Positions 21,473 through 31,938 of a stretch of DNA of 64,000 nucleotides are shown piece after piece. Made by a program: the position numbers and the translations under genes. Numbering within the stretch: the stretch's first letter is position 1; the number at the start of each line of letters is the position of its first letter. The notes under the pieces are model-generated. The model saw only the letters and a program-made list of their open reading frames with translations, was not told where the DNA came from and searched no databases. Origin of the DNA: Cryptosporidium bovis (Eukaryota; Apicomplexa; Conoidasida; Eucoccidiorida; Cryptosporidiidae). The stretch spans positions 186,001 to 250,000 of the forward strand of contig VHIT02000045.1 in NCBI GenBank assembly GCA_009768925.2, read 5' to 3'.

Positions 21473-24298
21473 ATGTTTTTATTTAACAACAATGTTCAAA
21501 CAAGGGATTGGTTTTCTAGTAGGATGAGTAAAATTCGCAATAATGGAGCTAAGCATGTTCAAATGAATAATATTCAATGCAGTGTAAATAAATGGTCATC
21601 ACATGGCAGTAAAAGCAGCATGTTGTTAAACTCGGTAAATAATGGTTGTATGAGCGGAATTTCAAGCAATAACGGATATTATATAGGCTATAGCGATGTA
21701 TCTGGAAGTCAGTCATATATAGATCAACTAACACAATACAACCAGTATCTACAACAGCAATTAATACTAACACAAAACAAGTTGTTGGACTATAATTTAA
21801 ATATGCAATACCAGACCCAGAGTTGTCCGAGTCAAATCCAGAATGTAAATTGTATGCAAGGAGTTGGAGTAACTGGAGCTGTAGGTGATGGAATAATTGG
21901 TGTTAAACAAATGTTAGCATCTACTTCCCCCATTTATTACAGTTCTTTGATGGGTTGTTATAAAGGGATAAATGAGAGTAATATTGGTATTGCAAATAAT
22001 TCTTATTTAAATGTCGGTGTTTGTTCTGATTCAACAAACAACTTGGTTCGAAATTTTAATGGCAACACAGTGATGGAAAATAGAGGCAACATACAGGGAG
22101 AATGTTATTGTAGCGAGTACGATATTTTACTTTTGCCAATGTGTGAAAACAAATTAACAGTGAAGGATGTATCACACAGTGAGTTAAGCTTGAAGAGTAG
22201 TTTAAAGAAAGAAGATTCTGAAGTAGAAGTAATAATAAAGAATGGAGATAAGAAGGTAGAATTAGATTGCCTGAGAGATGAACTACTCAGTGAGAATAAG
22301 ATACATTGCGATAAAAAATTTGCTAGTGAGCTAGAAGTGGACGTGTACGAAAATGAGAAAGATTTAAATAACCTTGGATCTTATCATTTAAAACATGAAA
22401 AAACTAATAGTGAAAATACTAACAATTTTCAGATAAAGCTAGAAAACAATTACAATGGCAATCAGTTTGTTTTTGCAAGTGAGGAAATATGCCAAGAATT
22501 GGTCTTTGACTTTGTGAACGACGGTAATGAATCAAACTCTAATGAAAAGGGAGCTAGTAAACATGATGAAAATAATGATAAAGAAAAACGAAAAGGAGAA
22601 ATTGAAATAGATGAAGACTCTTTGTTAATTATTAAATATAAAAATAACGAAAGAATGGGACAAGATGTGCTTGATATCATTGAAGGAAATATGAGCAACT
22701 TTGTCATTGATGGCAATTCTTACTATAACGAGAGCATTATATGTGGATACCAGACTTGCAATAACAATATGTTTACTATTGACAATTGCCCAGAAATAAT
22801 TGAAATAATAAATGGCAATGTTCTTGGGGCTGAAGTTGGATCTGGAAATGAATTTGAACCAGTTAGGGAGGAAAGGATAAATATAACCCAAATTACTCCC
22901 CTTGAATACGTTACTAACAGTAAAGTTGAGATTGAGGTTCCCATCGAGCCTAAAATACAAGAATTGCAGGAATATAATTACTATAATGTGGAGAAAGAAG
23001 AAAGTGAGGACGAAACGAATCAGTTGTTTAATGACAATATCGGAAGGTATAATCTTTTACTTGAAAAGATAAACAAAATTGAAGAAATGAACATATTGAT
23101 AAAACAGGTAGTTTTGAAAGAGAAAAGAAGATACTACGACGAAATGAATGCCATGGAAGGCAAAAAAAACAGTGAAAATAAGGGGACAAAGGAGGATTGT
23201 TATTTAAACGAGAATGAGATTGATGTTCTTGGATCAAGGGATTCCTTTGATACGATTAGAGACGATTACAAAAGCAATTCAACAGGTTTGTTTTGCGATG
23301 ATAAAGATGAGACCATAAAAATGCCAGATGAAGGTTATACTGATGAAATTAATATAATAAATGAAAGTGTTGAAAATAATGAGACTGAGAAAAATGTGAA
23401 TGACGAAAGGAGCGAGTATTTTGACAAGAGAACTGCAGATAAGAACAATATTGAAGATGGTTGCGACGAGGATTGTGGCAGTATAAGTTATATCAGAGAT
23501 CAAATTGACAGTGTTGACTTAGAAAACGAGTTTAAGGGAAGTGAAGAGCAGATGGAAATCTACATCAAAACTATAAATAGTTACTTCTCGAGCCAAGGAC
23601 CTGAGAGTAGTTGCGAGTCAATATTAAATACACAAAGGTGGGAAAGGAAATATCAAACTGCAATGAACTCTCTTAATGATCAAATTAAGCAACAAGAGAA
23701 TGAAGAAAATGGAAATGAATATAATATCTTAAAAGTAAGAAATACAGTAGAAAATAACGATAACAATGTATCTACGAAAGTTGCCATAAGAAATGTGGAG
23801 ACTGAGATTAAACAGGACGATTTAGGTGATATATGTAAACGTACAGAAAATAAAATAGTTACAAATAACAATAGTTTTGAAATAGTAAAGGAGAACGGTC
23901 TCGTTATAATGGACAGTTCAGCAAATGTTTCAAGTGAGAGTTCAAGCAAAAAAACAAAAAACAATATTTTCATATCTTCACCATTACATATAGAAGAAAA
24001 AACAGAGATTACAAATGCCTCCGGGTCACAAAGTAACTTAAAAAAGGATAATGAAATACTTGAAAGACTCTCACAATGCAGAGTAATTAATTCAAAAAGC
24101 ATAAGAAATTCAACAACATCCACTTCATCAAAACCTACAAATACTGACTTGAGCTCATCCAATTGCAGTGATTCTATTAAAGCTGAGATGAAATCCTATG
24201 AAGCTCAAAATCTTGGATTCAGATCCCTTATAAATAATGGAATCAAACTAAAAGTGTCTGATCTTGTCAAGCCGAGAACAATAAAGAAAAAATTATAA
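21473..24298 (+). CDS. Large low-complexity hypothetical protein, 941 residues
   Basis: I do not recognise a domain. The ATG at 21473 is used because the frame before it starts only at a GTG. The first 120 residues are Asn/Gln/Ser-rich (QYNQYLQQQLILTQNK). A long acidic region rich in Glu, Asn and Asp follows, with a lysine-bearing helical segment near 525-570 (LLLEKINKIEEMNILIKQVV). A conserved-looking C-terminal end (LGFRSLINNGIKLKVSDLV, then KPRTIKKKL) is the most protein-like part. No signal peptide or membrane span. Several open frames on the other strand are shadows of its biased composition. Probably an intracellular disordered scaffold, but that is inference. Confidence 0.75.
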   Translation: MFLFNNNVQTRDWFSSRMSKIRNNGAKHVQMNNIQCSVNKWSSHGSKSSMLLNSVNNGCMSGISSNNGYYIGYSDVSGSQSYIDQLTQYNQYLQQQLILTQNKLLDYNLNMQYQTQSCPSQIQNVNCMQGVGVTGAVGDGIIGVKQMLASTSPIYYSSLMGCYKGINESNIGIANNSYLNVGVCSDSTNNLVRNFNGNTVMENRGNIQGECYCSEYDILLLPMCENKLTVKDVSHSELSLKSSLKKEDSEVEVIIKNGDKKVELDCLRDELLSENKIHCDKKFASELEVDVYENEKDLNNLGSYHLKHEKTNSENTNNFQIKLENNYNGNQFVFASEEICQELVFDFVNDGNESNSNEKGASKHDENNDKEKRKGEIEIDEDSLLIIKYKNNERMGQDVLDIIEGNMSNFVIDGNSYYNESIICGYQTCNNNMFTIDNCPEIIEIINGNVLGAEVGSGNEFEPVREERINITQITPLEYVTNSKVEIEVPIEPKIQELQEYNYYNVEKEESEDETNQLFNDNIGRYNLLLEKINKIEEMNILIKQVVLKEKRRYYDEMNAMEGKKNSENKGTKEDCYLNENEIDVLGSRDSFDTIRDDYKSNSTGLFCDDKDETIKMPDEGYTDEINIINESVENNETEKNVNDERSEYFDKRTADKNNIEDGCDEDCGSISYIRDQIDSVDLENEFKGSEEQMEIYIKTINSYFSSQGPESSCESILNTQRWERKYQTAMNSLNDQIKQQENEENGNEYNILKVRNTVENNDNNVSTKVAIRNVETEIKQDDLGDICKRTENKIVTNNNSFEIVKENGLVIMDSSANVSSESSSKKTKNNIFISSPLHIEEKTEITNASGSQSNLKKDNEILERLSQCRVINSKSIRNSTTSTSSKPTNTDLSSSNCSDSIKAEMKSYEAQNLGFRSLINNGIKLKVSDLVKPRTIKKKL

Positions 24299-24700
24299 TA
24301 TAATATGCTTCTCTAATGACAGGGCAAGCGTAATTCCATTACAATCGTACTCAAACGTCACTTTTATCAATGTCATTTTTTGAAATTAGGTACGGTCTAA
24401 TGGCGGGGAACTGTATATTTACTTGCCTTAAAGTGATATAAATAACAGACAAATGGTTATGTAAGTGCCTATACCTATACTTATACATTTACCTATTGGT
24501 TTACATATGAATTTTCATGTACACACATTCTATTGTTTTTAAGTTATATATAATCAAAAATACAAGTTACTGTGAAGAATTAATAATGTAGTGAGAGAAT
24601 AATTATAGTTAATCATCATAATTTTCACTTCAATTTAAGTACAACAATATTCTAAAGTGTTATGTACACTAATCCACCTGGGTGTTCACTTTATCCTGCT
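24299..24700. other. Convergent intergenic region
   Basis: 402 bases between the 3' ends of the low-complexity gene and POP4. AT-rich; nothing recognised. Confidence 0.6.
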
Positions 24701-25477
24701 TCATACAATGTTCAGACTGTCTTTGTGCCTAAACTTGTGTTTTACTCTCTCTGCTGGATGATAACGCAGCTGAGTACCATACAAAACAATTACGTAGTTA
24801 CTGAATTCCATTGAAAAAATTGTCTGGTTTTTCAGTAAAGTCCTAGGTTTGTTATCTCTTGAGATAATCAAAAACGTTTCTTTTGTCTCCTTTATTACAA
24901 TCCCTTCTAAATTTATGTACTCCTTGTTTCTGCTAGATATAACCTTTATTATGCTTCCGTGGAAATCAGCTTGCGATATATATTGCGAAAGTTGAGACAA
25001 CTTAATATTTCTTTTTCTATCCTCGCCTCCTATAAGTCCAGACATATATTGTTTCCACAAACTATGAAGAGGAATAAAATGAGCGTAACCCAAATTTCTT
25101 TTTTTTATATCACCTATAACGTCAAAAAAACCTTCATTCCTTTTTATTCTGTGGTTTACAACCATGGGTTTACTATTATTCAGTTCGCTAGAGTCACCAC
25201 TAACACTCAAACCAAAACTCTTAACCTTGTCCATCCTTATTACCTTTGTTGTTACTCCTGTTATTTTTGAATTCAAACCTTCCATTCCTAAAATTCTCTC
25301 TTCATCAACACAAGATCCCAAAAAATCTTTTATCTCCCTTCTCGCCTTTCTCTCTATATCGTCCATCCTATTAAATTCCATTAGAATGTCCCTTCTACGG
25401 CCTTCCTCTCCTTTTGCGTCATCTTCATCCAATAAATTGTAAATTTGGTGTCCTCTTTTGCCGTCTAAACCATTCAT
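24701..25477 (-). CDS. POP4: Ribonuclease P/MRP protein subunit Rpp29 (POP4)
   Basis: RNA-binding subunit of RNase P (tRNA 5' maturation) and RNase MRP, nuclear. The start is the ATG at 25477-25475 because the open frame upstream begins with GTG. The 258-residue product has a basic, poorly conserved N-terminal half. The Sm-like Rpp29 barrel follows in the last 100 residues: QADFHGSIIKVISSRNKEYI, then LEGIVIKETKETFLIISRDN, IFSMEF, VIVLYGTQLRYHPAERVKHK. The GIVxxETxxTF and YGxQLRxxPxER patterns are diagnostic. A perfect TGGCGCCA lies 168 bases upstream. Its products act with tRNA maturation, like TRM7 in the same window. Confidence 0.92.
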   Translation of the reverse strand: MNGLDGKRGHQIYNLLDEDDAKGEEGRRRDILMEFNRMDDIERKARREIKDFLGSCVDEERILGMEGLNSKITGVTTKVIRMDKVKSFGLSVSGDSSELNNSKPMVVNHRIKRNEGFFDVIGDIKKRNLGYAHFIPLHSLWKQYMSGLIGGEDRKRNIKLSQLSQYISQADFHGSIIKVISSRNKEYINLEGIVIKETKETFLIISRDNKPRTLLKNQTIFSMEFSNYVIVLYGTQLRYHPAERVKHKFRHKDSLNIV

Positions 25478-25780
25478 CTTCGCAATCCTCACCTATTCAC
25501 CGCAGTATCAGGAGTTATAATTTGTGATACATAAAAAACACCCTACAGTTTCTATATATGAAAGCTCATGTACATATGCTCTTCCCTACCTGATATTGTT
25601 CTCTATTTTACACCAAGTAATTAAAATTATTCAAACATCGGTATTGGCGCCATACTTGTAACTCGGACCATACATGTCAAATGCATTTATAAATAATATG
25701 GGTGTCAGTATTTTTACCTAGCCATATTAAAGAGTCATAGATGATTCATTCTATGTCTCTAAAATACATAGAATTGTTTG
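25478..25780. other. Intergenic region with POP4 promoter
   Basis: 303 bases between POP4 and the next minus-strand gene. Contains the TGGCGCCA palindrome at 25645-25652. Nothing else recognised. Confidence 0.6.
25645..25652. promoter_or_regulatory. E2F/DP-like palindrome TGGCGCCA
   Basis: A perfect TGGCGCCA, a rare GC-rich word in this DNA, 168 bases upstream of the POP4 ATG. The match to the E2F/DP-type motif described for Cryptosporidium is by sequence only. Confidence 0.4.
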
Positions 25781-27475
25781 TCAGTACTTGTACTGTGAAT
25801 TTTTGTTTCTAAGGTCTATTTCAAAGTTTTCCCAGCGTTCCGAAATAAACAAGTAATCTTTTCTTTTTTTATCATCAATATGGGGAGTGTTTTCAATATA
25901 ATTGTGCAAATCTCGTATTGGAATATGGTCAAAAAGCACACTTATAGTTGAAAATAGCAGAACGTCGTCAGAAAAGTGTGTATGGGAAGAGCAATTTATA
26001 TCTTCAGTGTTACCTTTGTCAACAAAATAACTCCAAAAAACAGATCTCCTACAGAAATAACAGACTGAATCTTGTGTAGATACTGAATTTTGGCTCATAT
26101 ATTGTGTTAATTCCGAACACTTAATGCGGTATACCTCATCAATTTCACTAATTACACAAAGTAATGTATACACTTTGATTCTCAATAATAGCATTTCTGA
26201 AATTTCAAATCCCTTTTGAGGGTTGCCAAAGTTAAAATATCTGTAGTATAGTTGCTTTTGAATCATTATCTTCTTCAAAGTTTCTATAGATCTCTTAATT
26301 CCAGTAATATTAATATTCTCATAAAGTAATACATTCTCACTGTTATTAGTGCTAAACTCGTTGTAATGATTTTGGGTAAAGTATTGAGGAAGTTTATAAT
26401 AATATAACCGTTCCTCGTTGTATTCTATGGAGCTATACTCCTCTAAACCAAAAAAAATGCCACCAGAACCGAAAACTTCATCTAAGATACCTATTTTTGA
26501 TAAAAACAAAATGAAATTTTTAAGTGAATAATATAAATCTTTCCAATGGTTTATATTCCACGGTGATGTGTTAACACTATCCACTACAGATTTAAACAGT
26601 AAATGGTGCAAAAATCCGCGATCGTCTTGATTAAATTTCTCCTTTGTTTGAAAGACATAACTAATTGCTCTGTTTATATTGTTCTTAAAAGGGTTACAAC
26701 TGATTCTTTGAATTGGTATTTTATCAACTTTTTCCTGATTCGAAGTTAATATTTCTATATAAACCTCGCTGTTATTATCACTTTCATCCATATTACTACC
26801 ATTTTCAGTTATTAATCCATCTATACCTAGAGTATTGATTCTTTTACTAAATGCTAAATTCAATTTGTTTATAATGTAAACAACAAAGCTGCTTGAAATA
26901 TAAAAATTGTAGTTCAACATAAGGTCTCTCACAGAATTCTTCTTTAAATATAGTTCAATCAACGATTTCGGTGGAGTTATCTTTTCATTTAAAAAGGAAT
27001 TCATGCACTTTTTAACATCCTCATTAGAAACGTCATCGTCCCTTAATATAAGACTATATAGAGAATATAATAAGTTATTGTTTAATCTCCAATGTATACA
27101 CCTGGCCTCTAGATTTTGTAATGTGTCATTCTTATCTTGATCTTTTAATAAATTCAATGTGCGATACAATACATAGTCTCTAAATATAACATTGTGTTTT
27201 CCTATATGACTTAACAAAAGCACCCAACTGTTTCTAGTTTTGTTGTCCACCAACTTCCTCAAAACATTGTCTATACACTGTAGAATCTCTATTGCTGCCA
27301 AACTTCTATAATGCTCAGACCCTACACTTGTAATTAACAATGTGAGAAGTTCGAGAATTATCCCTTTATCCTTAGATGTATTCAATTCCCAATTAACTAT
27401 ATGTATTATCTGGCGTCTTAAAGTATTAATTATTCCCAAGTTCCCCCTCCCTCCAAGAACAACTCTGGGTTCCAT
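25781..27475 (-). CDS. Conserved-looking hypothetical protein, 564 residues
   Basis: I do not recognise this protein. The ATG at 27475-27473 is used; the frame begins upstream only with TTG. It is predicted to be mainly helical throughout, with leucine- and isoleucine-rich segments (KGIILELLTLLITSVGSE, AAIEILQCIDNVLRKLVD) recalling HEAT/ARM-like repeats. The C-terminal part has a CxxC-type element (VCYFCRRSVFWSYFVDKGN) and a basic end. No signal peptide or clear membrane span. It shares a 0.55-kb divergent promoter region, which holds an E2F-like element, with the exosome gene RRP40. Confidence 0.75.
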   Translation of the reverse strand: MEPRVVLGGRGNLGIINTLRRQIIHIVNWELNTSKDKGIILELLTLLITSVGSEHYRSLAAIEILQCIDNVLRKLVDNKTRNSWVLLLSHIGKHNVIFRDYVLYRTLNLLKDQDKNDTLQNLEARCIHWRLNNNLLYSLYSLILRDDDVSNEDVKKCMNSFLNEKITPPKSLIELYLKKNSVRDLMLNYNFYISSSFVVYIINKLNLAFSKRINTLGIDGLITENGSNMDESDNNSEVYIEILTSNQEKVDKIPIQRISCNPFKNNINRAISYVFQTKEKFNQDDRGFLHHLLFKSVVDSVNTSPWNINHWKDLYYSLKNFILFLSKIGILDEVFGSGGIFFGLEEYSSIEYNEERLYYYKLPQYFTQNHYNEFSTNNSENVLLYENINITGIKRSIETLKKIMIQKQLYYRYFNFGNPQKGFEISEMLLLRIKVYTLLCVISEIDEVYRIKCSELTQYMSQNSVSTQDSVCYFCRRSVFWSYFVDKGNTEDINCSSHTHFSDDVLLFSTISVLFDHIPIRDLHNYIENTPHIDDKKRKDYLFISERWENFEIDLRNKNSQYKY

Positions 27476-28023
27476 TTTTCCTATTTTCAATTTTTAACTT
27501 CACTATCACCCATAGTCTTATTAGTTGTCACCTTTCCTTTTACTATATCCTTAAATAATGCATCTCATTAATCCTAATCAACAAAAATCAAACCAATTTC
27601 TCTCCTTATATCGAGACATGCTACCTCGTTTCTACTTTTTTCACACTCTATAAATCTTTTTACTACTCTAAAACTTAACGTAAAATATTTACATATTAAT
27701 GCATTTGGCGCCCAAATATATTTCACATAAATCAATTAGTATTACAATAAGGAACAAATATTTATTTGGCTAATAACAGTAGAATAGGAATAAAGTAGGT
27801 TTGTTCGGTTACCATTCAACATTTGAACTATCAGTCATTTTTCATATTCTGAATAGTTCTTTTTCAAAGTTTAGCCAGGTCATAGCATTTTTTATTCTAG
27901 TGTTCAATAAGAAAGCACATAAATTAAAAATAGAAGGAAAATAAGTCAGATTCGAGTACCCACTATATCTTACCATAAAGCTTGTGAGTAATTCTCATTT
28001 CTTTGGACTACTAACGTAACAGT
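27476..28023. other. Divergent promoter region, unknown gene and RRP40
   Basis: 548 bases. The single GC-rich word is TTTGGCGCCCAAA at 27704-27716, near the centre and about 230 bases from one start and 310 from the other. The rest is AT-rich. Confidence 0.6.
27704..27716. promoter_or_regulatory. E2F-like near-palindrome TTTGGCGCCCAAA
   Basis: Matches the TTTGGCGC E2F consensus on one strand and is almost self-complementary. It sits between two divergent genes, so it may serve both. Inferred from sequence and position. Confidence 0.4.
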
Positions 28024-28997
28024 ATGGATGAAAAATATAAAATAAATGAAGACTGCCAACTATTTTTCCCAGGTGAAGAAATTGACCTAAATTCTGAAAC
28101 TATAACAAGTAAGTCCGATGATTTATTTTCATATTCAAACTTTTCCCTGAAAAGTTTGGGATTTCAATGTAATTATCATTAACTTTACCCTACTTTTACT
28201 ATTCAACTGTGGCTAATTATTTATTTTAAAGATAAAATTGCAGGTATTAAATGTAGAAGTCCATTTTGGCCACACGAGGAAACTGTTACTACATACAAGG
28301 GATGTGTAAGTTACCCTTATATACATCTAGCTGTATTACCAATCACTTTCTGTTTACTTAATTTTAGTATGTTCCAAAAAAGGGTGATGTAGTTATAGGT
28401 ACGGTTATTGGAAAGTTTGGTGACTACTATAAGGTAAGCTAACTCGAGAGTTAAACCGAGCAACTTGTTCTAATTAAAATCTTATCAAAGGTCTCTTTGA
28501 ATTGTGCATATGATGCAATTATTTCTGATATGGCATTTGAAGGAGCAACAAAAAGAAATAGACCAAATATTGCAATCGGCAACCACATTTGTTGTAGAGT
28601 ATATTATGCAGATTCAAGAAGTGGGGAAATAGAATTAACTTGTATTACTCCAGAGGAAAAAAGAACATGGTCTAATAATGAAAATTATCTTGGAGTTCTT
28701 AAGAATTATAGTAAAAACAATTCAAATTCAAGTCATATAAGTGATTCTAACAAAGAAAGAACTTGCATTAAAGATGGAATGACAGTTAGTATTCCACTCT
28801 CAACCACTAGTATACTACTAGCAGATAAGTGTTACTTATTCGAACTTTTATCTGAGTATTTTCCATATGAAGTTTGTGTTGGACAAAATGGAGTGGTCTG
28901 GTTTTCAGCGAATTCATATAAAGAAATGCTTTTGATACTAAGTGGGATTAAGGTTATATCAAACTGTAACAAAGCGCAGGTACGTTTACTTTATTAA
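28024..28997 (+). CDS. RRP40: Exosome complex subunit Rrp40/EXOSC3, four exons
   Basis: S1/KH cap subunit of the RNA exosome, which processes and degrades RNA 3' to 5'. Exons: 28024-28108, 28244-28305, 28368-28433 and 28491-28997, with introns of 135, 62 and 57 nt; donors GTAAGT, GTAAGT and GTAAGC, acceptors TTGCAG, TTTTAG and CAAAG. The splices keep one frame and give 239 residues. The product reads MDEKYKINEDCQLFFPGEEI, KCRSPFWPHEETVTTYKG, YVPKKGDVVIGTVIGKFGD (S1 domain), then DMAFEGATKRNRPNIAIGN, the Rrp40 signature, and a KH region with FPYEVCVGQNGVVWF. CAG|GTACGT at 28978-28985 could be another donor near the stop, opening a short alternative tail; the unspliced end fits the family better. 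It is the most intron-rich gene here. Confidence 0.9.
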
Positions 28998-29257
28998 TGT
29001 CCTAACTACTTTATCAAGAGTAAAGCGGATGTAAATAGCAGTTTCTACTGCAACAAACAAATGAATAAACTTATATTAACTCAAAAAAGCTGCAAGTTGT
29101 ATTGAATAAATTTTGGGAAAAAATACAATCATCCTAATTCAAACCTTTAAAAAACAGTATTAATTACCGAAAACCAAAAACTAGATTAATTATATGTATA
29201 GACGGTAGCAATAAGTAACAAATAGATGATAACTATAGTTAAAATACGGTATATATA

Positions 29258-30559
29258 TTATTTTTTTTCATTGTTCCTCCCATCTTTGTTTCCAAAAAAG
29301 TAATTCTTGTTGAAAGAATACATTGAGAATCTTTTTCTATTGTAATTAGAATTTCTTGTTGAAGACGAAAATCTAATGTCCCTATTGTTCTCAGCTTTAT
29401 ATATTTCCATATTGTCATCGAAAATATTTACTAACCTATTTTTAAGGCAAGTATCCTTTGTCCAATTGGTATTATAACTTATAAAATCTATTGTTCTTGC
29501 ATAAACGTTTCTCCTATTACTTATCCATTTATTATTAAATATTGTGTTTTTATTCATGTAATCAAATTCACTTTCATATTTAATAGTCATATTATTAAAC
29601 ATCTCAGTACCTAAATGAAACAACAAATGTATATATTCAATTATATAAACACCACAGTCAAAACTATTTTCCTGATATGGAACATTCCTAGGTGAGTGTA
29701 ATACGAACCAATCACTTAGCAACTTATTCTCTTCAATTTTTAATATACTTTCTGGACTTTTTATAAATACGTCTTCGCTAGATATATACTTTGAATACAT
29801 GTTATTAGTATAATACTCGACATTTAAAAAACGTAATATTTTTAATATTTGTTTCTTTTTTTCGGTTATGCCTACATTTCTGTTTCCTAAAGAATCCATG
29901 CATATTATCCATCCTTTAGACGAATTTTCTATACTATTACTATTATTGTTCTTGTCATCACTGCTCCTTATTCTAAATCTAATCCGTGAGTTCCTAGATT
30001 CAAATAGTCTCCAAGGGTAACATATAATCATTAACCACCAATGACTTGAAATACTACAATGCATCGGTATAACAATTACATCACTTAATAATATTGGTGT
30101 ATTCAACTTCTTCAACCATCTTCTTATACACATGTAATCATCCAAAATTTCTCTACATCCACTTAATATAGTGTTAAAGAGGCTAGTTAATATGCAATAG
30201 TTTATTTTACTTTTAAATCTGTTTTTTTCATTTATCATTATCCCCTGTTCCTTTTTGGTATCCATTCTCATCTCTTCTTCATCATCCAAATAATCTGTTT
30301 CTGTTATAATATCCGCGTATTTTTCGTCATCCAAGTCTATTATATTATCGTCATTATTTACACAAATTACTTTCGCCAATTCTAGAAAGAAATCTATTGT
30401 TAAATCATCCAAATACTCATTGTTTGTTATTTGTTTTATCGCCTTTTCTTTATCTAGACATATTCCATTCAACTCTACCTTTTCACATGTATCTATTAGT
30501 TCGTAGTCACTTTCCCTTTCATTGTTTTCATTTTTGTCTAAATATATTTTCCCACTCAT
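29258..30559 (-). CDS. Ulp1/SENP-type SUMO-specific cysteine protease
   Basis: C48 peptidase that matures SUMO and removes it from proteins, usually nuclear or at the nuclear envelope. The 433-residue product has an acidic N-terminal half. The catalytic domain follows: ILDDYMCIRRWLKKL (about 138-152), DVIVIPMHCSISSHWWLMII with the catalytic His at 173, WIICMDSLGNRN with Asp 222, and PYQENSFDCGVYIIEYIHLL with the oxyanion Gln 296 and nucleophile Cys 302. The His-Asp-Gln-Cys order and spacing fit Ulp1, with an Asn/Ser-rich insert at about 200-215. The C-terminal 100 residues are basic and Asn-rich. Single exon, ATG at 30559-30557, divergent from NHP2. Confidence 0.92.
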   Translation of the reverse strand: MSGKIYLDKNENNERESDYELIDTCEKVELNGICLDKEKAIKQITNNEYLDDLTIDFFLELAKVICVNNDDNIIDLDDEKYADIITETDYLDDEEEMRMDTKKEQGIMINEKNRFKSKINYCILTSLFNTILSGCREILDDYMCIRRWLKKLNTPILLSDVIVIPMHCSISSHWWLMIICYPWRLFESRNSRIRFRIRSSDDKNNNSNSIENSSKGWIICMDSLGNRNVGITEKKKQILKILRFLNVEYYTNNMYSKYISSEDVFIKSPESILKIEENKLLSDWFVLHSPRNVPYQENSFDCGVYIIEYIHLLFHLGTEMFNNMTIKYESEFDYMNKNTIFNNKWISNRRNVYARTIDFISYNTNWTKDTCLKNRLVNIFDDNMEIYKAENNRDIRFSSSTRNSNYNRKRFSMYSFNKNYFFGNKDGRNNEKK

Positions 30560-31345
30560 TTAATTCTATTTTTATTGATACAAAACGATATGTGTGTTAA
30601 AGCTTGCAAAAATACTAGTTATTAAGCAATAATTGCGTTGAGATTATTTATTTTTTAATTGTTCTTGCCAATATTGCCTATCTTTCTCTGTTTTTGTTTA
30701 GCTTGGGTATTTATATTACTTTAATTTTACATTCTTGACAAACTTTCGTAGCAGCCAACTTGTCTTTCTATTCTTCTATATTGCCACGGCTATTATTTCC
30801 CTATTTGTTTAGAATACCCACAAACTATATTCCATTGGTTATGGTAAAACAGATAACACACTTTATCAATCCAAAGTAATACAAAAAGTGCAATAGATAA
30901 TACCGAAAAGATGAAGTTCTCACTACTCTTCAAAATAATAAAGTGTGTTCTCTTTTTTCACAGATATCCCTATTCTCACTTCAATATTTCATCTATATTT
31001 TAAGAATTGAATGCCTTTTTGTTTAACCCAAAGTACTAGACTTTTCTTGTACCTTAAATAACAACGCATTTCCCGCAAAATATGGCCCGCTAGAGCCAAG
31101 TGCAAATTAATAGTAATTTATTACAATAGGCCCAGATTCAAAAAGTTAACAAGAAATAATATTAAATAAAGAAGAGAAAGAAATCATCATTAGTAGCAGT
31201 TAGTTACATTACAACTGTTTATATTTGAATAACTCATTATTTCTCTATTCTTGAAACTAATAATATAGCGCCATTGCGATATAGGAATTTCCAAATCGAT
31301 TCTTCTAAATAAAGGTAAACGGTGATCAATATAAACTGGGGAGGA
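30560..31345. other. Divergent intergenic region, SUMO protease and NHP2
   Basis: 786 AT-rich bases. A TAGCGCCAT word (TGGCGC core on the minus strand) lies at 31266-31274, about 75 bases before the NHP2 start. No RNA gene or exon recognised. Confidence 0.6.
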
Positions 31346-31879
31346 ATGGGGAAAGACAAGAAACGAGAAGCAGCTACCGATAAAGCGGTTGAAGATGACT
31401 GTTCCAACGGAGACAGCAGTGTAAATGGCGAGATGAAAATATTAAACAAATCGCCTATAGCCGATCCTATATTCAAAGGTAAATTGCTCGAACGTTGTCT
31501 TAAATTACTTAAAAAAGTACAGGAATTTGAAAGAGAATGCAACAAAGATAAGTCAGGTAAAAAAGAAAGGTTCATCAAAAGAGGAGTTAGTGAAGTCACA
31601 AAGTCTATTAGAAAAGGACAAACTGGAATTGTTTTCTTGGCATGTGATATTCATCCCATTGATATAATTGCTCACATTCCAATACTTTGCGAGGAAAAGA
31701 ACATTTACTATGGATACCTCGGAAGCAAGCGAACACTAGGAACTATTTGCAAAACAAAAAGACCTGCTAGTGCAATTATGATATCATTCATCAATGAAAA
31801 TAGAATCAAAGATAAACCATTTTACAGTTCGTACAATAAAGTTATATCTGGGATTAATAAAATACATCCTTATCTATAA
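31346..31879 (+). CDS. NHP2: H/ACA snoRNP protein NHP2 (L7Ae family)
   Basis: RNA-binding subunit of H/ACA particles that guide pseudouridylation of rRNA and snRNA; nucleolar. The ATG at 31346 gives 177 residues; the frame upstream begins with GTG. A basic/acidic N-terminal 40 residues precedes the L7Ae fold: KSPIADPIFKGKLLERCLKL, KKERFIKRGVSEVTKSIRKG, GIVFLACDIHPIDIIAHIP, LCEEKNIYYGYLGSKRTLG, KRPASAIMISF. The RRGVxEVxK-like and AxDxxPIxxxxHxP blocks point to NHP2 rather than SNU13 or eL8. Its 3' end is 59 bases from the convergent borealin-like gene. Confidence 0.93.
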   Translation: MGKDKKREAATDKAVEDDCSNGDSSVNGEMKILNKSPIADPIFKGKLLERCLKLLKKVQEFERECNKDKSGKKERFIKRGVSEVTKSIRKGQTGIVFLACDIHPIDIIAHIPILCEEKNIYYGYLGSKRTLGTICKTKRPASAIMISFINENRIKDKPFYSSYNKVISGINKIHPYL

Positions 31880-31938
31880 AATCATATCGTTATCTTCAAT
31901 TTCTATTTATACTTTAAATTCATTTTTTATTATATTAC

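Noticed and set aside
22462-24162. Several minus-strand frames opposite the 941-residue gene
   Set aside because: Hydrophobic-looking shadows produced by Glu/Asn/Lys-rich codons on the coding strand.
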